Positions 59,509-64,000 of a stretch of DNA of 64,000 nucleotides are shown piece by piece. How positions within the stretch are numbered: the first letter of the stretch is position 1; each line of letters begins with the position of its first letter. Both the position numbers and the translations under genes were made by a program. This DNA is from Linanthus parryae (lineage: Eukaryota; Streptophyta; Magnoliopsida; Ericales; Polemoniaceae): the NCBI GenBank assembly GCA_023055425.1, contig JALGPY010000002.1:119796088-119860087 (forward strand). Reading direction: 5' to 3'. Below the pieces are notes generated by a model. It was not told the origin of the DNA. It was given only the letters and a program-made list of their open reading frames with translations, and searched no databases.

Positions 59509-59823
59509 ATGAGCAGCAATCATATAAGGAGCAATGTGGACACTGAAAACTGTGTAGACGTTGTGCTCACGCTGCCGAGAGAATTGGTTCACATAATTCT
59601 AGATCCTGTGCCTATTATATATGCAACTAGAACAAGTATTTTGTCAACAAAATGGAGGAAAATTTGGTCTGATCATCCTCGTTTAGTACTTGATACGCCA
59701 TTTTTCGAAGCAAATTTCAAAGATAAAAGAGCTCCCATGGATTCGTACGTGAATGCCATCAATAGTATAGTCCTTCAAAATGGTCCTGTTCAAAAGTTTC
59801 ACATCTACATCCCAAATGAATAA
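59509..59823 (+). pseudogene. Truncated F-box paralogue
   Basis: The frame starts MSSNHIRSNVDTENC after a conserved 5' UTR intron acceptor and keeps the F-box (LTLPRELVHIILDPVPIIYATRTSILSTKWRKIWSDHP). It follows the first 104 codons of the gene at 19732 closely, ending VQKFHIYIPNE and a TAA at 59821-59823. Beyond it the sequence is no longer F-box but the start of the next duplication unit. The leucine-rich and FBD parts are therefore gone. A protein of F-box only might still bind Skp1, but there is no evidence of expression. Confidence 0.8.
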
Positions 59824-59844
59824 TTTTTTATGGTCCTGTTCAAA

Positions 59845-60236
59845 ACCCTATTTCGATTCGACTACGAGAAGAATAAACTCCAACTATTCTCCTCCAAATA
59901 CCTCTTTCTAAGAACCAAAAAAACGATACGAAGATCACAAACAGCCTCAACTCGTCTCATCAAACCCAATTTCAAAACCCTAGTAATCGAAAGAAACCAT
60001 ATACACAAAAAGTTATATTTCAGAATACATGTTTGAAGAATATTTGCAAAAAAAGTCGAACAAGTGAAGCCCTGAATGAAGGTTCTTGAAATACCATCGA
60101 GAAAGAATCTGTGTGCTCCGTCGAAACTCTCTCACGAAATCGGAAGATTTTAGAAGAATCTCTGAACATGTGGGTGAAAGGTTAGAGAACAATACAACCT
60201 TTCCTTATAGGCAAACTTGACCTTTACAATACCCAG
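59845..60236. repeat. Duplication unit C, start only
   Basis: It aligns with 13935-14104 and then directly with 14909-15140 of unit A, skipping the Mutator MITE. At 60237 a gypsy LTR interrupts it, at the place matching CCAATACCC in unit A. Confidence 0.8.
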
Positions 60237-60847
60237 TGTATATACTGCTTTCCAGACCGAAGGATCACCTCCACGTGGCGGCCATCCAGCACACCTAGAT
60301 GTGCTCCATCCACACCGGATCACCAACCGTGCTGATCTCCGTGGGGGCTACGAGACAGAGCCCCCGCGCACCATAACACGGGACTTATAGGGACTTAGTG
60401 GTTTGGAGGCTAAGGTAAGGTCCGTCGCGCGCATGCGACAACCAAGCTTGCGCGCGACCTCTGTTAACTGACTGAGAGATCCTAGGATTACGTGTCCCAT
60501 TGATACGACTAATCTCATGACGGTCTCCGATACTTGCGGGCAGATACGTAACGGTTCCTATATACACGGTTGAACGTGCCGTTGGGGGTTCTATCATTAA
60601 GCCGCCATTTATGGTGCACTAAACCGCCCAACGGTCACTTCCCCACTATATATAGGATTGTTATGCTCTCCGTTGAGACACAATAAGACAACAAGAAACA
60701 CTGGTCTAGCACCATAGCCTACTGTCTCTCTCTCACACACAGTTATCAGTGCTTACTCTCTCCCGACACACACCTACAACTCTTTGTGTTCTTCTTCTCT
60801 ACTTGAGGTGTACACTTAGGCATCTTTCAAGGACTCCTTTGTATACA
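60237..60847 (+). repeat. 5' LTR of the gypsy element
   Basis: This 611-bp LTR begins TGTATA and ends TATACA, a perfect short inverted repeat. A TATA box (TATATATAGG) lies at about 60647 and CA-rich leader sequence follows. TTTTGGTGAACCTGG comes directly after the LTR and is presumably the primer site; the tRNA is not identified. Confidence 0.7.
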
Positions 60848-60902
60848 TTTTGGTGAACCTGGCGTGAACATCCACCTTCAACACCTCCAAAAATATGCCA
60901 CA

Positions 60903-62395
60903 ATGTCTTCAGATCAAGCCATCCGCCATGGAGATCGGTCTCCATCCAATGAGGAAACCTCAGAAGAGGATGGACTGCTCAATACCACTCCCAGCACTCG
61001 GGCTCCAGTTGTCACTGAGGGAGAACCCTCTTTAGAGTCTCTCCAAGCCATGATACGGACCCAAGCCCGAGCCATGGAAGCTCTATATGAGCAAATTGCT
61101 CAGATTATGGCGATTCAGGGGAAAGTGGCCCAGAACGTTGTCCCAGGGGCTTCTGCCTCATCATTAACAACTTCACTGCCCCCACCAGGGGTGGTTTCCA
61201 CCTCAATGGGCACCTCGATAGTGCATGTCTCTGCTGCCAGGCTCCTCTTTCAGGCGGCCCGGCGAGCCAGACCCCACCATTCTCATCTGGTTCGTCCCTC
61301 ATGACGGCAGGGAACCCTGCCACATATCCTGCGTCGTCTCTATACGTGAGCGGGGCCCTAGGAAGCCACGGGCCTCCACCTCTGCCTCCTTACAACCCCA
61401 GTATGCCCTACATTCGGGGTTTCGGGCCAACAACTCCTTCCTACGGAGGAACACCTCCTAGTATGGCGGCTCTCGAGCAAAGGATTGACAGTATCATCGC
61501 CAATCAGGGTTCCGTGGACACTGCCATATTAAAAGTATATAGCACGCCTCCCATTCTGCGGGATGTCTATCTGATGCCAAACCCAGTTGGGTACAAAGCG
61601 CCTAAGTGGGACAATTTCGATGAAATCAGCGGGAATGCCCACGAGCACGTGATGAGGTTCATGGATATGATGGGCCCGTACACAGTCGATACTCAGCTAC
61701 TCATGCGCGAGTTTCCTAAATCTTTGGGAACCATCGCATACAATTGGTACAGATCCCTTGAAGCGGGATCTGTAAAGACGTGGGATGACATGGTAAAGAA
61801 ATTCTATACGAAGTTCTTCCAGATGGACGAACGGTTCACCACCATTCATCTCTCCCGCATGTACCAAAAGTCTGACGAGGAAGGCATTGCCTTCATTAAA
61901 AAATACAGGGCCAGGTCTCTGGAATGCAGCGACGAAGTTTTCGATAGCCCTCTGGTCGAGATATGCCTGCAAGGCATGCGCGATGAGTATAAAGGTATGT
62001 TGATTAATTTAAACATGCCAACTTTCTCGAAGTTGATTGATTGCACCAGGATCGTTGAGCCCCTGGTAGAAAGGATGCGGAAAAGGCGCGCTAACGAGCA
62101 CACACCCGCGAATCCCGCCTTCAAGGTCGGAAGGTTTGGTTATAAACGGCCGCGAGATATCAATGTCCATGCAGTGTCTCCATCCAGCAAGCAACAACGA
62201 CCTGAACCACAGGAGGCGCCGCCACTTCCCTGCTCAGTCGAGGATGCAATTGATCTCTGCAAAAGATGGCGGAAAGACGGAATTTTGCCACATTTTGAGC
62301 GCAAACCTACAGCAGAGCAATTAGGAAACCCCAAGTGGTGTGTTTCCCACGATCAAGTGTCGCACCCAATGCAGGAGTGCAAGAAGCTTAGATGG
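60903..62395 (+). pseudogene. gypsy gag (Retrotrans_gag), frameshifted and truncated
   Basis: The first frame, from MSSDQAIRHGDRSP (60903) to about 61250, is acidic with a coiled-coil (SLESLQAMIRTQARAMEALYEQ). After a shift, the frame through 61301-62395 holds the capsid core: WDNFDEISGNAHEHVMRFMDMM, IAYNWYRSLEAGSVKTWDDM, FYTKFF and EEGIAFIKKYRARSLEC. Near the end is a CCHC-like YCxxH pattern, WCVSHDQVSHPMQECKKL. This is PF03732 as in Tat/Athila-type gypsy elements, and it would build the cytoplasmic particle. The reading frame runs on to 62467, but the last 24 codons are antisense LINE sequence. Confidence 0.85.
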
Positions 62396-63085
62396 ATTTT
62401 GCCGTGTCGCAGTTCACTTGGACCCAATTCTCCGGTGGCTTGCTCCATTTTGCGGCTTCAAATCTAGTTGGACTAGGTCGAGAAAAATTGACTTCTCCAT
62501 CTGCACCCATGAAAAAACTCAGGTGTGCTTTTATTTTCTCAATAATCTCTGCAGTGTTGACCTCTTCCCCCCTGAACCGAATGCCATTTCGAATGTACCA
62601 TAGAACCCAGATGCCTACTGCCTATTTGTTTCTGAAATCTAAAGCTTCCTTGTAAAATATGTGTTCTAACCACTCTCTGACATTTTCTTGACGTGAGAGC
62701 TTCCATTCCGAACCCAGGACCGCTGTCCAGAGGCCACCTCGCAATCCATGAAGAGGTGTTTCTCCGTTTTTGGATGCGAATGGCACAAACAGCACTACAG
62801 ATTAGCTGCAATACCACGTTTCACTAGTCTGGTGGCCACCGAAAATGATTCCTTCCACAATCTCCAACTTGCAAACATCACCTTCCGGGGCAATTTCGCC
62901 ACAGTCTCCATAACCTGGGTTGGTAGTTTGCTTTCTTTCATCAGAAACTCTAGAACAATCAGAACTTTGGTGGTTTAGCCTACCACACCAAGAACATAAA
63001 CTCGGGATTCTTTTGAACCTGTAGTCGATCCAAACTCTTTCTCCCATAAGATTGACCCAGTTTCCGAGGTTCTCGGAGCAACAGG
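62396..63085 (-). pseudogene. LINE fragment: ORF1 knuckle fused to ORF2 C-terminus
   Basis: Read leftward it begins inside ORF1 (WVNLMGERVWIDYRFKR and a zinc knuckle, SLCSWCGRLNHQSSDC, about 63070-62965). It jumps near 62940 into the ORF2 zinc-finger RVT region (ETVAKLPRKVMFASWRLWKE, LVKRGIAANL, KTEKHLFMDCEVASG). It then continues to EVNTAEIIEKIKAHLSFF and WVQVNCDTAKS, the start of the RNase H domain, where it ends at 62396. Almost all of the endonuclease and RT is deleted, and no 3' UTR or A tail is present. It is not a functional protein. Confidence 0.72.
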
Positions 63086-63720
63086 AAGGGCGACGCAGGA
63101 AGGGCTATGGGAGCGCAAAACCCTAGTATGAAGACGGCGAACTCCGGCGTTTCTTCGACGTCAGGGAACATCGGTCAGGCAGCAGAGTATATCTTCGGCT
63201 CTCCCTACACAGTCGAGGAAGAGGAGGATGTAGTGGAGTTTGCTAACGAGTATTGTGCTGAAGTGCTGATGGCTTTCGACTTTAGCATCGTCGGTACTTT
63301 CTTAATCCCCGGACCTGTCAACTCTTGGGCGATGAAGACTTTGTTCAAAACGGATCTGGTTGGATGGAGGCAAGATAAGCATCGTCGAGCCAAAACCAAA
63401 TGTTTTCATTTTCAGCTTCCCCAACAAAGAGTCTATGGATCGTGTGTTAACCGGACGTCCATGGGTTTTTGATGGTAAAATTCTGCTTCTCAAACCCTGG
63501 GAGCCTAGTGCGAGAATGGAAAATATCAAGTTTTATTTTGTTGAAGTTTGGGTACAATTGCTGAATCTTCCAGTGTTCCTCCTCCGGGAGAAAGATGCGA
63601 AGAAGGCAGCAAGCAAACTGGGAATGGTTATCATACTGATAAACGGGTAATGTCAGGCGTGCTAGGTGATTATATGCGGGTTAGGGTGAGGATCCCTAGC
63701 GAAAAATAAAGAGATAGAAA
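63086..63720 (+). pseudogene. LINE ORF1 N-terminal part, inverted relative to its neighbour
   Basis: The frame starts MGAQNPSMKTANSGVSS (63107). After a shift near 63360 it gives MDGGKISIVEPKPNVFIFSFPNKESMDRVLTGRPWVFDGK and VQLLNLPVFLLREKDAKKAASKLG, the DUF4283 domain of plant LINE ORF1. Further on are GVLGDYMRVRVRIPSEK (to about 63710). In a normal ORF1 this is followed by the piece found on the opposite strand at 63085-62965. The two halves are thus from one ORF1, broken and inverted. Confidence 0.75.
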
Positions 63721-64000
63721 CACATACTTTATAGATATTGATCAACGATGACACTGGAAGGGTAGGGATGAAAGTTTTAGCTTACTGTGATAACAAAAGT
63801 GAAGGAATAATCTGATCTAAACAAAGCGGAAGACTTATGTGTTACCTCTTCGCCTATGCTCCTAAAGCAACTGAATATGATCTTTGATGTTGTCAGCTTT
63901 CACGTGCCTTCCTCTTCGTCTTGCTCCCACTGGTTTAGTGCAAATCTCGAGGCAGAACACTATGATTTACCCCACCTTCCACCTCCTTGGATGTAAGTTG
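63721..64000. other. Window end; no gene recognised
   Basis: No domain is seen. This may be the flank of the LINE insertion or the interior of the gypsy element. Confidence 0.4.

Larger units (their letters stand above)
60237..62395 (+). mobile_element. Ty3/gypsy element (Tat-like), 5' part only
   Basis: An LTR, a leader and gag are present. Pol, the second LTR and any target duplication are missing because the sequence joins a LINE fragment at about 62396. The Tat-like assignment rests on the gag type only. Confidence 0.75.

Overview
This is nuclear DNA from a flowering plant, most likely a eudicot. The evidence is an F-box/FBD-type gene with GT-AG introns, plant-specific plant-mobile-domain (PMD) protein remains, and plant lineages of Ty1/copia, Ty3/gypsy, L1-type LINE, Helitron, Stowaway and Mutator-type repeats. 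No bacterial, organellar, rRNA, tRNA or CRISPR feature was recognised. The only gene that reads intact is the F-box gene at 19732-21251 (three coding exons, 438 codons plus stop). Almost everything else is mobile DNA, much of it nested, and most ORFs are broken pieces of element proteins.

Layout. 86-2910: a Helitron-like element with a sibling inserted at an A^T dinucleotide. 3574-5361: a short-LTR copia derivative with gag, chimeric inside. About 5918-13880 (minus): a PMD pseudogene interrupted by a 5.5-kb short-LTR copia (6278-11757), which itself carries a solo LTR (7854-9149) of a second family. About 13925-21251: duplication unit A, holding a Mutator-type MITE, a gypsy-like LTR remnant, a Stowaway MITE, a Helitron and the intact F-box gene. 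22752-38911 (minus): an L1-type LINE with a target-site duplication (TSD), split in ORF1 by a 10.2-kb copia element (28267-38491) that also has a TSD-like flank. 39109-40958: a non-coding LTR element with a perfect 5-bp TSD. 40964-46127: degenerate repeat-like DNA without genes. About 46128-59823: duplication unit B, paralogous to unit A, holding a 9-kb copia (47021-56078, minus), a Helitron inside a Stowaway, and an F-box copy truncated after about 104 codons. 59845-60236: the start of a third unit. 60237-62395: a gypsy (Tat-like) LTR and gag, cut off by a rearranged LINE fragment (62396-63720) with a twin-priming-like inversion.

The paralogous units supply empty sites. Unit B and C sequences show the state of unit A before its Mutator MITE arrived, and unit A shows the state of unit B before its copia and Helitron arrived. 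The two long copia elements and the solo LTR belong to one family. Its LTRs, spacers and coding regions are studded with a palindromic word centred on CAAGGCCTTG, and its full-length copies carry a third ORF after pol. That word, and the Helitron with a spare 3' end, are the observations most worth following up.
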